A stretch of 64,000 bases of DNA from Caulobacter vibrioides (lineage in GTDB: Bacteria; Pseudomonadota; Alphaproteobacteria; Caulobacterales; Caulobacteraceae). How positions within the stretch are numbered: the first letter of the stretch is position 1; each line of letters starts with the position of its first letter. The notes beneath the pieces were generated by a model, which saw only the letters and a program-made list of their open reading frames with translations, was not told where the DNA came from and did no database searches. Both the position numbers and the translations under genes were made by a program. The stretch lies in contig LNIY01000095.1 of assembly GCA_001449105.1 (NCBI GenBank), positions 124,001 through 188,000 on the forward strand. The letters run 5' to 3'. Below are positions 1 to 10,930 of the stretch, piece by piece.

Positions 1-1389
1 GTACTCGCCCTTGCCCGCTTCGATCAGGTCGCTCTCGCCGCCGGCCGGCAGGGCGAAGGCGGCCTTCAGCACGTCCGGCGTCAGGCCCGCGGCGGGCTGG
101 CCGCCGAGGTCGGCGCCTTCGGCGGTGATCGGGGCGGTCGTGACCACCAGGGCGCCGGCCTTGCCGGCGGCGTCGACGACGCTGGCGCCGGCGTCGCGGG
201 CGTCCTGGAAGGCCTGGGTCTGGTCATAGGCCTTCGACTGGGCGGCCTGGACGCGCAGGTCGGCTTCGATCTGCGGACGGGCGGCTTCCAGCGAGGCGGC
301 CTTGGCGGCGGTGATCTTCAGCACCTTGATCACCGACTGGCCCAGCTCGCCGGCGATCGGCGCGCTGACCTGGCCTTCGCCGAGGGTGAAGGCGGCGTCG
401 GCCACCTTGCGGTCGGGCAGGGCGGTCTTGGGCTTGTCGAGGATCATCACCGGCTGCTTGCCGTAAGCCTTGGCGACGTCGGCCGGGGCGTCGCCCTTGC
501 GCAGGCGCTCGGCGATGGCGGCGGCGGCCTTGGCGTCCGGGGCGACGATCTGCACCAGCGAGCGCGTTTCCGGCTGGGCCAGGGTGTCCTTGCGGAAGTC
601 GAAGGTCTTCTGCACCTCGGCCGGATCGACGGTCACCGACGGCTCCAGGGCCTTGGCGCTGAAGCGCACGACCGACAGGACGCGGGTCTCGGGCAGGGTC
701 AGGCGGGCGGCGTTCTCGGTCATGAACGCCTGCAGCTGGGCGTCGGTCGGCGGCGCCGGCTGGGCCACGCTCGTGGGATTGATGGCGAAGGCCGTCAGGT
801 CGCGGCTCTCCAGGGCGTACACCGCCTGCAGGGCCGAATAGATGCGCGGCGTGCGCAGGCCGTTGGCGACGCTGGCGTAGAACTGCGACTGGGCGATCTC
901 GTCGCGCAGCGAGGCCTCATAGGTGGCCGGGGTCAGATTGTTCTGGGCCAGCAGGGCCTGGTACATCTGCTTGTCGAACTTGCCGGTGACCGGGTCGAAC
1001 GGACGGGTGCCGGCCGGCAGCTGGCTCATCTGCTTGTGCAGCACTTCGCCGACCAGGGCTTCCGACGGGCGCACGCCCATCTTGTTGATCAGCTCGGCCA
1101 TCGATTCCTGCAGGGCCAGTTCCTGCAGCAGGCCGCGGTCGACGCCGCGGGCCACGGCCTCGTCCGGCGTCAGGGTCTGGCCCTGCTGCTGCAGCTGGTT
1201 GCGGTAATTGTCGAAGCGCGCCTTGAAATCGTCGGGCGTCACCGACCGCGAGCCGACGACGATGACCTTGCTGCCGCTGGGCTGCCTGAAGACGTCGCTG
1301 ATGCCGAAAATGGCGAAGCTGACGATCAGCAGGCCGAACAGGACGACCGCGAAGGGCGATTTGGCGAAAGAGCGAAAGCCGGCGAGCAT
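1..1389 (-). CDS. PpiD/SurA-type peptidyl-prolyl cis-trans isomerase, periplasmic chaperone (partial, C-terminus outside window)
   Basis: The reverse strand reads from an ATG at 1389 for 463 codons without a stop and runs off the left edge. The N-terminus (MLAGFRSFAKSPFAVVLFG...) gives one membrane anchor at about residues 12-33. A SurA_N-like helical region follows, with repeated QLQQQG/LALQESMAEL segments. Around residues 230-360 there is a parvulin-like PpiC region (FTLGEGQVSAPI, SVIKVLKI). This order of anchor, chaperone helices and degenerate parvulin domain is that of PpiD, an inner-membrane periplasmic folding factor for outer-membrane and secreted proteins. It diverges from tpiA, with 167 bases between the starts. 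A GATTC (GAnTC) lies about 20 bases upstream of the start. The family call is firm, but the isomerase activity of PpiD-type domains is often weak. Confidence 0.85.
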   Translation of the reverse strand, partial: MLAGFRSFAKSPFAVVLFGLLIVSFAIFGISDVFRQPSGSKVIVVGSRSVTPDDFKARFDNYRNQLQQQGQTLTPDEAVARGVDRGLLQELALQESMAELINKMGVRPSEALVGEVLHKQMSQLPAGTRPFDPVTGKFDKQMYQALLAQNNLTPATYEASLRDEIAQSQFYASVANGLRTPRIYSALQAVYALESRDLTAFAINPTSVAQPAPPTDAQLQAFMTENAARLTLPETRVLSVVRFSAKALEPSVTVDPAEVQKTFDFRKDTLAQPETRSLVQIVAPDAKAAAAIAERLRKGDAPADVAKAYGKQPVMILDKPKTALPDRKVADAAFTLGEGQVSAPIAGELGQSVIKVLKITAAKAASLEAARPQIEADLRVQAAQSKAYDQTQAFQDARDAGASVVDAAGKAGALVVTTAPITAEGADLGGQPAAGLTPDVLKAAFALPAGGESDLIEAGKGEY

Positions 1390-1556
1390 GACGTTTGAAA
1401 CTACCTTCTTCGATTCCGCCCAATTGCGTGCGCCTGGACGACCGCCCGCGGGCGACGCATCCAGTGCGAGCAAGCGGGTATAGTAGAGGCCAAGGTGAGT
1501 GAGCAAGCCGAAGCGGACTTGACTTACCAAGGGAGCGCGTCCCCAAAGCCAACCTC

Positions 1557-2318
1557 ATGACCGTTTCTCTTACGACGCCCCGGCCGTTGATCGCCGGGAA
1601 CTGGAAGATGTTCGGCCTTGAGGCCTCGCTGGACGAGGCCAGAGCCGTGGCCGCCGCGGTGGCGCAAACCCCGCCCGCGGCGCGTGTCGCCATCTGTCCG
1701 CCCGCCACCTTGCTGCACCGGATGTCCGAGGCCCTGTCGGGCGAGTCGGTCATCGTCGGCGGCCAGGACTGCCACGCCGCGCCCCAGGGGGCCTACACCG
1801 GCGACATTTCGGCCCCGATGCTGGTCGACGCCGGCGCCGCCCTGGTGATTCTCGGCCACTCCGAGCGCCGCGGCAGCTACGACGAGACCTGCGAGGAGGT
1901 GTCGGCCAAGGTTCTGGCCGCGCTCGACGCCGGCCTCGAGCCGGTGATCTGCCTGGGCGAGACCCTGGCCCAGCGCGAAGCCGGCCAGGCCGAGCCGATC
2001 GTCACCGGCCAGGCCCGCAACTCCCTGCCGGAGGAACTGGCCGGCCAGGCCTTCGCCGTCGCCTATGAACCTGTCTGGGCCATCGGCACGGGCCTGACCC
2101 CGACCCTGGCCGACATCCAGGCCATCCATGCGGCGATCCGCGCGGTGCTGGTCGAGCGCTTCGGCGACCACGGCGCGACCGTTCCGATTCTCTACGGCGG
2201 CTCGGTGAAGCCCGAGAACGCCGCCGAGATCCTGGCCATCCCCGAAGTGGGCGGCGCCCTGGTCGGCGGTGCCTCGCTGAAGGCCAAGGACTTCCTGGCC
2301 ATCATCGCGGCGGCCTGA
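1557..2318 (+). CDS. tpiA: Triose-phosphate isomerase
   Basis: A 253-residue cytoplasmic enzyme interconverting dihydroxyacetone phosphate and glyceraldehyde 3-phosphate. The substrate-binding GNWKM lies near residue 16, the catalytic His loop (ILGHSERR) near residue 98, the catalytic Glu in AYEPVWAIGTG near residue 167, and the phosphate-binding YGGSVKPEN near residue 213. Length is normal for the family. The start ATG follows a GGGAG-containing leader. It stands alone, divergent from the PpiD-like gene, and is followed by a long gene-free repeat region. Confidence 0.97.
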   Translation: MTVSLTTPRPLIAGNWKMFGLEASLDEARAVAAAVAQTPPAARVAICPPATLLHRMSEALSGESVIVGGQDCHAAPQGAYTGDISAPMLVDAGAALVILGHSERRGSYDETCEEVSAKVLAALDAGLEPVICLGETLAQREAGQAEPIVTGQARNSLPEELAGQAFAVAYEPVWAIGTGLTPTLADIQAIHAAIRAVLVERFGDHGATVPILYGGSVKPENAAEILAIPEVGGALVGGASLKAKDFLAIIAAA

Positions 2319-2356
2319 GGGGGCTGACGCCGGCGGAAGCTACCCCCACCCGTAAA

Positions 2357-2442
2357 ATCCCCGCGAAAGCGGGGACCCAGGTGTTTTATCTTCGAGCGCC
2401 GTGGGTTTCAGAAAAAGCCTGGGTCCCCGCTTTCGCGGGGAT
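2357..2442. repeat. Perfect 25-bp inverted repeat (ccccgctttcgcgggg family)
   Basis: Arms at 2357-2381 and 2418-2442 are exact reverse complements, separated by 36 bases. Each arm carries its own small palindrome (ccccgcgaaagcgggg). There is no T-run, so it is not a standard intrinsic terminator, although it lies just after tpiA and could protect or end the transcript. It looks like a REP/MITE-type extragenic palindrome. Confidence 0.8.
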
Positions 2443-2470
2443 TGGGCGGAAGGTGGGAGCGCTCATAAAG

Positions 2471-2579
2471 ATCCTCCCCCTCTGGGGGAGGTGGCCCGGA
2501 GGGCCGGAGGGGGCCAGCGCCGGCGCCAAGAACCCCCTCAGTCGCTCCGCGACAGCTCCCCCAGAGGGGGAGCATCTTG
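2471..2579. repeat. Extragenic palindromic repeat, 'ctccccctctgggggagg' family, copy 1
   Basis: The left end (cctccccctctgggggaggtgg, then cccggagggccgg) and right end (agctcccccagagggggagc) are inverted, with cagtcgctccgcgacag in between. A very similar element in the opposite orientation lies just downstream of mfd (46182-46286), including the same cgctcagtcg/gcgaag motif. The dispersed, intergenic-only placement indicates a repetitive extragenic element. Confidence 0.75.
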
Positions 2580-3110
2580 AGGCTCAGACGGGGATAGAGC
2601 AGCGTCCATCCCCGGCGTTCCGCGAAAAGTCCTGAACCCGATCAACCGCTTGCAACTTTCTCAGCCTCGCCAATCAGACGCGCTCAAACCCGAGCCATAA
2701 TCATCTGGTCCCGTCGCAGGGAGAGGGCGCAAGGATCCGGCCCGAAGCGGCGACGTGGATGCGATCGAGCGGGGCTGAAGGAGCGGCGTGAGCCGGGCCT
2801 GAAGGCTTGAATGAGGATGGGGGACGTAAACCCATCCATCGGGAGCTTGCCTGATTAGGCTCCCGCCCGCCCAAGGGTCCGCGCCGCCATGCACGCCTGG
2901 CCGCCAAGAAACGGGGCGCACTGCATGGGGAAGGGGTTAAAGGCGGAAGAGGCCTGCGCGCCCCGGCCTGAGGACAAACGATCGCGCGGGGCGTTCTGCT
3001 TCGTCGAAACGGTACTTAGTCACACACATCCGGGCGAGGCCCGGACGCCCCGCGCCCTCTCCATCAGCTCAGCGGCAAGCCGCGTGAGGCGGGAAAGCCG
3101 TGCGCCCAAG
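2580..3110. other. Gene-free interval with strong secondary-structure potential; possible non-coding RNA
   Basis: No convincing protein gene lies here; short open frames on both strands lack ribosome sites and family features. The interval contains several perfect inverted repeats. GGATGGG/CCCATCC is at about 2815-2839. CGGGAGC/GCTCCCG is at about 2850-2875. CCATGCA/TGCATGG is at about 2887-2928. An 11-bp pair at 2984-2994 and 3045-3055 encloses a TCCGGGC-gag-GCCCGGA hairpin. The pattern resembles a structured RNA or its remnants. I could not match it to the conserved cores of RNase P RNA, SRP RNA or tmRNA. Strand is undetermined. Confidence 0.35.
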
Positions 3111-3247
3111 ACCCTCCCCCTGAAGGGGGAGGTGGCCCGAAGGGCCGGAGGGGGAAGTTCCTGATGACTCAGCAACAACCGCCGACGGGAGCAATCACAT
3201 CCCCCTCCGTCGGCTTCGCCGACACCTCCCCCTTCAGGGAGAGGGTC
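3111..3247. repeat. Extragenic palindromic repeat, 'ctccccct..aggggga' family, divergent copy
   Basis: Inverted ends (accctccccctgaagggggagg at 3111-3132 and cctcccccttcagggagagggt near 3225-3246) flank an internal gggccgg segment and a second palindrome (ccgacggg/ccgtcggcttcgccgac). It shares the tggcccgaagggccggaggggg signature with the elements at 2471 and 46182. It abuts the stop codon of the GNAT gene on the opposite strand. Confidence 0.7.
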
Positions 3248-3763
3248 TTAAAGCTCCAGGTCGAACAACCTTCCGTCCCGGCGCTCGCCGTCGCGGTCGA
3301 CCTGGCCTTTCAGGTAGGCCGCGCCCTTGAAGCCCAGGCGTTCCAGCAGCTTCTCGGCGCGGGCGTCGCCGACCTGGGTGCGGGCGATGACGTGCTTGAG
3401 GTCGCTGGCGGCGGCGTGGGCGAGGAGGGCGGTCACCGCCTCGTGGGCGTAGCCGCGGCCCCAGCTTTCGCGGGCCACGATGAACCGCAGTTCGGCCCGG
3501 TGGCGGCGCTCGTCGATCTCGACGAACTCGCAGGCCCCGACGAACTCGCCCGTCGCTGTCAGCCGGACGGTCCAGTACAGCGCCGTTCCGGCCTGCATGT
3601 CCTCGACCTGGCCGACGACGCAGGCGGCCACCTCGTCCGGATCCTCCAGCGGGGCCCGGTCCCAATGGGCCATCAGCTCCGGATCGCTGAGAAACGGATA
3701 GATCAGCGGGGCGTCTTCGGCGACCAGGGGCTTGAGCGTCAGGCGTTCGGTCTCGAGAATCAT
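3248..3763 (-). CDS. GNAT family N-acetyltransferase (RimJ/RimL-like)
   Basis: A 171-residue protein beginning MILETERLTLKPLVAED, the typical start of RimJ/RimL-type acetyltransferases. The acetyl-CoA binding motif A is seen as FIVARESWGRGYAHEAVTALL (about residues 95-115). The motif B end contains AEKLLERLGFKG (about 137-148). It probably acetylates a small molecule or a protein N-terminus; substrate unknown. The stop codon borders the palindromic repeat at 3111-3247. It is divergent from secG. Confidence 0.85.
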   Translation of the reverse strand: MILETERLTLKPLVAEDAPLIYPFLSDPELMAHWDRAPLEDPDEVAACVVGQVEDMQAGTALYWTVRLTATGEFVGACEFVEIDERRHRAELRFIVARESWGRGYAHEAVTALLAHAAASDLKHVIARTQVGDARAEKLLERLGFKGAAYLKGQVDRDGERRDGRLFDLEL

Positions 3764-3800
3764 GCGCGCCCTGGGACTGGAGTGAATTGGGGGACTTGAG

Positions 3801-3826
3801 TTGGTCGGCCGTGTCCCCAGCTATGG
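3801..3826 (+). promoter_or_regulatory. Candidate housekeeping promoter upstream of secG
   Basis: TTGGTCG (3801-3807), a 12-base spacer, and GCTATGG (3820-3826) resemble the Caulobacter sigma-73 consensus (TTGACGS, 10-14 bases, GCTANAWC). The -10 end is about 85 bases upstream of the secG ATG. Motif match only. Confidence 0.35.
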
Positions 3827-3910
3827 CGTGCGCGCGCCGGTAGTGGTAGAGGGGCCGCTTCGTTTTTCACAGTCGGTTCGCCGGCTGCCCGGATCGAGAA
3901 CTGTTTCGTC

Positions 3911-4351
3911 ATGCTCATCGGCATCCTGCTGGCCATCAACATCATCGTCTGTATCGCGCTGATCGGCTTCGTGCTGCTCCAGCGCTCGGAGGGCGGCGCC
4001 CTCGGCATGGGCGGCGGCGGCGCCGGCAGCTTCATGACCGCGCGCGGCGCGGGCGACTTCATGACCCGCATGACCTGGATCCTGTTCTCGGTGTTCCTGG
4101 TCATCAGCCTGGTGCTGACGGTCCTGACCGGCCGCCTCGGCGGCGCCGACTCGGTGGTCGACAAGCTGAAGATCGACAATCTCGACACCAAGACCCTGAA
4201 CGCGCCCGCCGCGCCGACCGTCCCGGCTCCGGGCTCGGCCGTTCCGGCCCCCGGCTCGGTCGCGCCGAGCGCCGTTCCGGCTCCGCAGCTCAGCGTCCCG
4301 GCTCCGGCCGCTCCGGCGCCGGCGGCTCCGGCCCAGACCCCCGCCCAGTAA
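3911..4351 (+). CDS. secG: Preprotein translocase subunit SecG
   Basis: A 146-residue inner-membrane protein with two transmembrane segments: about residues 2-22 (LIGILLAINIIVCIALIGFV) and about 54-74 (TWILFSVFLVISLVLTVLTG). Between them is the conserved SecG stretch LLQRSEGGALGMGGGG. The C-terminal 50 residues are a low-complexity Ala/Pro tail (repeated PAPGS, APAAP), common in alphaproteobacterial SecG. It supports SecYEG/SecA preprotein export. pyrG follows after 77 bases on the same strand. Confidence 0.93.
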   Translation: MLIGILLAINIIVCIALIGFVLLQRSEGGALGMGGGGAGSFMTARGAGDFMTRMTWILFSVFLVISLVLTVLTGRLGGADSVVDKLKIDNLDTKTLNAPAAPTVPAPGSAVPAPGSVAPSAVPAPQLSVPAPAAPAPAAPAQTPAQ

Positions 4352-4422
4352 GGGCGGGGGATCGAAACTTGTTTATGAACGTCGGTCTTTTCGCCGCGAT
4401 CGCCGAATCGCGGGTAATCTGA

Positions 4423-6081
<1,659 letters not shown>

Positions 6082-6197
6082 ACTGGCGAGTTGCATGTCT
6101 GGAGAGATTCAGGCATAAGCGCGCCCTCACGCGGCGGCTAGGGTCGAACCCGAGTCGCCGCTTTCGATTTTCACGCTCAGCGAGCAGAGTCACTCCG

Positions 6198-6380
6198 ATG
6201 GCCGTTCCTAAAAGAAAAACTTCGCCTTCTCGCCGGAACATGCGCCGGTCGCACCACGCCCTGGGCGCTAACTCGTTCGTCGAGGACAAGGACTCGGGCG
6301 AGCTGCGTCGTCCGCACCACGTCGATCTGAAGACCGGCCTGTACAACGGCAAGCAGATCCTGACCCCGAAGGAAGACTAA
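6198..6380 (+). CDS. rpmF: 50S ribosomal protein L32
   Basis: A 60-residue basic protein ([20 protein letters not shown]...) with the L32 N-terminal signature and the [16 protein letters not shown] tail. The frame stays open upstream into pyrG, but only the part from this ATG is L32-like. The zinc-ribbon cysteines found in some L32 proteins are absent. A GCTAGGG -10-like motif lies near 6137. A strong intrinsic terminator follows at 6446-6479. Confidence 0.95.
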   Translation: MAVPKRKTSPSRRNMRRSHHALGANSFVEDKDSGELRRPHHVDLKTGLYNGKQILTPKED

Positions 6381-6445
6381 GGTCTTCCTTCCTCGCCCGG
6401 CCCCTTCCGAGGGCGTCGCGCCAGGATTTCGCGCCTGACGCTTCG

Positions 6446-6479
6446 AAAGCGCCGCCCGGCTGGCCCGGGCGGCGCTTTT
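6446..6479 (+). terminator. Rho-independent terminator of rpmF
   Basis: A 14-bp perfect stem (aaagcgccgcccgg at 6446-6459 and ccgggcggcgcttt at 6465-6478), a 5-base loop and a TTTT end. It sits 66 bases after the L32 stop codon. Confidence 0.85.
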
Positions 6480-6607
6480 CGTCGTGTGCGGACCAAAGCG
6501 GTGCTACGATGGCCTCCGGATCGCCACTGGGACGATCCCAATAAAGCCAGGAGCGCGATCAGCGCCCAGAAGGCGCTGTCGACCTCCGGCGGACTGGGAG
6601 GTTCGCC

Positions 6608-7594
6608 ATGTTCACGCGTCGCGTGCTCGCGTCCGGCCTGGGCGCGTCTCTGGCCCTCGGCGCCGCGCCGATCTCCGCCCACGCCTTCTCGCCCGGCCAG
6701 GTTCCGCCGACGACGCCGGTCGAGCCGGCCCCGGCGCCGCCCCTGCCGCTCTACGTCATCGACACGGCGATCGACGATTCGGAACGGATGACCGTCGAGA
6801 CCACGATCAACGGCCGCGGGCCCTATCGCTTCGTCGTCGATTCGGGCGCCGACCGCTCGGTGGTCTCCGAGACCCTGGCCGCCGAACTGACCCTGCCGCG
6901 CGGTCGCGACGTCATGGTCCACGGCATCGGCGGCTCGGCCGTGACGCCCACCGCGCATATCGACCAGCTGGTCACCGGCGAGGCCAGGCTGTCCGGCGTG
7001 GAGCTGCCGATCCTGCCGCCTGGCCGCGTCGGCGGCGACGGCCTGCTGGGCGTCGACATCCTGCAGAACCGCGCGGTCGTCATGGACTTCAAGCAAAGGC
7101 GACTGGAGGTCCGCCAGAGCACGCCCGAGTACCGGGGCTTCCGGCGGCCGCAGGAAGTCCAGGTCGTCGCCGACCAGAAGTTCGGGCGCCTGACCATCGT
7201 CAATTGCCGGATCAACGGCATCCGCACCCTGGCCTTCATCGATTCCGGGGCGGGCTCGTCGATCGGCAACATGGCCCTGTCGCGCGCCATCCAGGCCCGG
7301 GCCCGCAAGAACGCCGATCCGGCCCTGGCCGTACGCCTGCTGGGCGTCGCCGGCGGCGAGACCATCGGCGAGTACCGGATCCTCAAGTCGATGAGCATGG
7401 GCGACGTGCGGATGACCAACCTGGCCGTGATCTTCGCCGACCTGCACATCTTCGATCACTGGAAGATCAGCGACAAACCCGCGATCCTGCTCGGCGTCGA
7501 TGTCCTCAAGCTGTTCGCCCGGGTCGAGCTGGACTTCGGTTCCGACCAGTTGCGGTTCCGGCTGGGCGCGGAGCGGCCCACGCTCCAGGCCTGA
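6608..7594 (+). CDS. Exported two-domain retropepsin-like aspartic protease
   Basis: A 328-residue protein with a signal peptide (MFTRRVLASGLGASLALG..AHA, cleavage near residue 26) and a Pro-rich linker. Two retropepsin-like units follow, each with a catalytic triad: D78-S-G-A-D with the later hydrophobic GLLGVDIL, and D212-S-G-A-G with ILLGVDVLKLF. Single-chain tandem copies would form the active dimer intramolecularly, as in pepsin. The ATG is preceded by GGGAGG at good spacing. Probably periplasmic; substrate unknown. It lies between the rpmF terminator and eno. Confidence 0.85.
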   Translation: MFTRRVLASGLGASLALGAAPISAHAFSPGQVPPTTPVEPAPAPPLPLYVIDTAIDDSERMTVETTINGRGPYRFVVDSGADRSVVSETLAAELTLPRGRDVMVHGIGGSAVTPTAHIDQLVTGEARLSGVELPILPPGRVGGDGLLGVDILQNRAVVMDFKQRRLEVRQSTPEYRGFRRPQEVQVVADQKFGRLTIVNCRINGIRTLAFIDSGAGSSIGNMALSRAIQARARKNADPALAVRLLGVAGGETIGEYRILKSMSMGDVRMTNLAVIFADLHIFDHWKISDKPAILLGVDVLKLFARVELDFGSDQLRFRLGAERPTLQA

Positions 7595-7632
7595 CGCCAC
7601 GGAACTTAGACCTCGCCGAACGTCGGTCGCGG

Positions 7633-8969
<1,337 letters not shown>

Positions 8970-8998
8970 TCGGTTAGATCCCCGGGATCGAGATCAAG

Positions 8999-9028
8999 AG
9001 CGCGTCGGGTTCGCCCGGCGCGCTTTTT
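8999..9028 (+). terminator. Rho-independent terminator of eno
   Basis: Stem agcgcgtcggg (8999-9009) and cccggcgcgct (9014-9024) with a ttcg tetraloop, one G-U pair, and TTTTT. It lies 30 bases after the eno stop. Confidence 0.85.
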
Positions 9029-9036
9029 CTTTGGCC

Positions 9037-9927
9037 TCAGCTCTCCAGGCGCTCCAGCCAGCGCAGGAAGTCACCGCTCCAGGCGGCCTCGGGCGCCGGC
9101 GGGCGCGAGCGCAGGGCGAAGCCGTGGCCGCCGGTGGGGAAGATCCGCAACTCGGCCTGGCCTCCGGCCGCGACGATCGCCTCCGCCGCCTCGCGGCTGT
9201 TGCGGACGTCGACCTTCGGATCGTCCTCGGCATGGAACAGGAAGGCCTTGGTCGGCGCGGTGAAGCCGTGGAACGGCGTTGCTTGCGCGGGAGCCTGCGG
9301 TCGGTTCAGCCAAGCATAGCCCAGGCTCACGAAGTCGGGCAGGGAAGGGCGGGCGTCCAGCCCGTCGACGGGCGGATAGAGCGCCGCCTCGCCGCGCGCG
9401 GCCAGGGCCGCCGCGATCGTGCCGCCGGCCGAGAACCCCAGGGCGCCGGTCTTGGCTCCGCCGGCCTTCGCCCGCAACAACCTCAGGGCCCTCTGAGCGT
9501 CCTGCAGAGGGGCGTCCGCGCCGGCGGTCCAGCCATCGCGGGGCAGGCGATAGAGCAGCACGCCCGCAAGGACGCCGTTGGCCGCCAGCCAGCAGGCGAC
9601 GTCGTGACCTTCCTTGTCGATCACCACCTTGCTGAAGCCGCCGCCCGGCACGACCAGCACCGCGGCCTTGGGCGCAGCGCGTGACGCCGGCGGATAGAGC
9701 GACAGCGTAGGGCGCGTGACGCCCTCGACGGCGTAGTCCACCCGTCCGTCGGGCCAATTGTAGGCCACGCGCCGCTCCTCGACCCGGACCCGCTCGCCGC
9801 CTGGCGGGCCGCCCGGCCACAGCTCGACAAACTCGGCCCCGGCGTCGGCCCGCGCCGACGTCGCTCCGGCCAGCGCCAGTCCGCCGCCGACGGCCAGCAG
9901 TCGCCGTCTGTTCCAGTTGGATTCCAT
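9037..9927 (-). CDS. Exported alpha/beta-hydrolase (acetyl-xylan/carbohydrate esterase-like)
   Basis: A 296-residue protein with a twin-arginine-like signal (NRRRLLAVGGGLALAGATSARA). The alpha/beta-hydrolase core has the oxyanion loop VPGGGF (about residues 92-97), the nucleophile elbow GFSAGG (about 163-168), an acid-bearing HAEDDPKVDV segment and a catalytic His in GGHGF near the C-terminus. This type occurs beside plant polysaccharide degradation genes in Caulobacter and probably removes acetyl or other acyl groups from carbohydrates (family-based inference). A GGGGGAG ribosome site precedes the ATG. It starts 32 bases after the next minus-strand gene ends, so the two are likely co-transcribed. 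Confidence 0.83.
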   Translation of the reverse strand: MESNWNRRRLLAVGGGLALAGATSARADAGAEFVELWPGGPPGGERVRVEERRVAYNWPDGRVDYAVEGVTRPTLSLYPPASRAAPKAAVLVVPGGGFSKVVIDKEGHDVACWLAANGVLAGVLLYRLPRDGWTAGADAPLQDAQRALRLLRAKAGGAKTGALGFSAGGTIAAALAARGEAALYPPVDGLDARPSLPDFVSLGYAWLNRPQAPAQATPFHGFTAPTKAFLFHAEDDPKVDVRNSREAAEAIVAAGGQAELRIFPTGGHGFALRSRPPAPEAAWSGDFLRWLERLES

Positions 9928-9958
9928 CTCGCGCTCTCCCCCGATCTCGCGCCCGTGG

Positions 9959-10540
9959 TCAGCCCTTCAGCAATTGCGCCCGAGCCTTCACGTCGGCCAG
10001 GGTGATGTCCTTCTTCATGACCATGTAGCCGGTCACGGCGTGCCAGCCGTCCTCGCCGACGCCGCCGGTGTCGCCGTCGGTCACCGAGCCCGTGACGCGA
10101 TCCGTGGTCGGCATGACGGGCTTGCCGGGCAGGGCGATGTCGCCCAGCACCAGGTCGTTGGCGTCGCTGGTCCGGTTGCGCCAGCCGCAGGTCTCGAAGC
10201 GCACCAGCCGTTCGGGCGCGAAGGCCTGGGTCAGCAGCATCAGCTTCATCGTGCCCGTGGCGGCGATCTCGGCCTGCTGCATGGCCTTCACTTCGAGGCG
10301 CGAGACCGCCCGGCCGTAGGTGACCCAGCGATCCTCGCCTTCCCACAGCGTACGGAAGATGGAGGCGTTCATCGGAATGATCAGTCCGCCGCCGAAATCG
10401 AGCCTGGGCGGGTCGCCCTTGATCATGTTCGGGCCGCCGCGACGGCCTTTGACGACGCCATCCTCGCTGCGTTGCCGCGCGGCCGCGGGCAGGGCGATGG
10501 CGGAGCCCGTCAATCCGGCCAGGATCTGTCTTCGAAGCAT
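9959..10540 (-). CDS. Secreted protein of unknown function
   Basis: A 193-residue protein with an export signal (MLRRQILAGLTGSAIALPAAARQ). I chose the ATG at 10540 because GGGGAGG lies just upstream and the signal peptide begins there; the frame also opens at 10576. The mature part has a Gly/Thr-rich region (VTGSVTDGDTGGVGEDGWHAVTGYMVMKKDITLADVK cut across residues about 140-185) but no family I recognise. It probably shares a transcript with the downstream esterase. Confidence 0.6.
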   Translation of the reverse strand: MLRRQILAGLTGSAIALPAAARQRSEDGVVKGRRGGPNMIKGDPPRLDFGGGLIIPMNASIFRTLWEGEDRWVTYGRAVSRLEVKAMQQAEIAATGTMKLMLLTQAFAPERLVRFETCGWRNRTSDANDLVLGDIALPGKPVMPTTDRVTGSVTDGDTGGVGEDGWHAVTGYMVMKKDITLADVKARAQLLKG

Positions 10541-10930
10541 GTGGTTCCTCCCCCGAGGCGGCTCGATTTTCGACATGCTGAGCGCGCATGTCGCCGTTCA
10601 ATCAACCCTTGCGGATCATTCGACTGCTTCGACGGCGGCGATTCTGAGGCGGCGGCGCCTCCGAAACAGGCTTGTCCGGTCTTCGATCAAAAAAGTTGGA
10701 CCACATTTTTTCTATAAGCGTGGCCGCACTTAGAAAAACAGAGGTTTCCAGTGCTCTCGCGAGTGCGAAGGAAATGCCGCGATGCGGTATCTCGATGCCC
10801 CTGAAACGGTCTCACTTGAAAGTATTTTCCAGCTGATCGCGAGCGACTTGCAAGCCCTTTGCGGCGTTGGGGATTTAGACCGTGTTAAGCACGTTCTGGC
10901 AGCCTGTAGCTCCCTGTCCGGGATTCGCCG
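10541..10930. other. Intergenic region between the secreted-protein gene (minus) and ftsB (plus)
   Basis: About 390 bases without a convincing gene, visibly more AT-rich than its surroundings (for example around 10680-10740). It must carry divergent promoters. A loose housekeeping-type match for ftsB is TTGAAAG (10816-10822) with GCTGATC (10832-10838). A GATTC site is at about 10640. The short open frame at 10782-10982 overlaps ftsB in another frame and has no recognisable features. Confidence 0.4.

Noticed and set aside
2661-2921. 86-residue minus-strand open frame in the gene-free interval
   Set aside because: No ribosome site or family match; the sequence looks like structured non-coding DNA.
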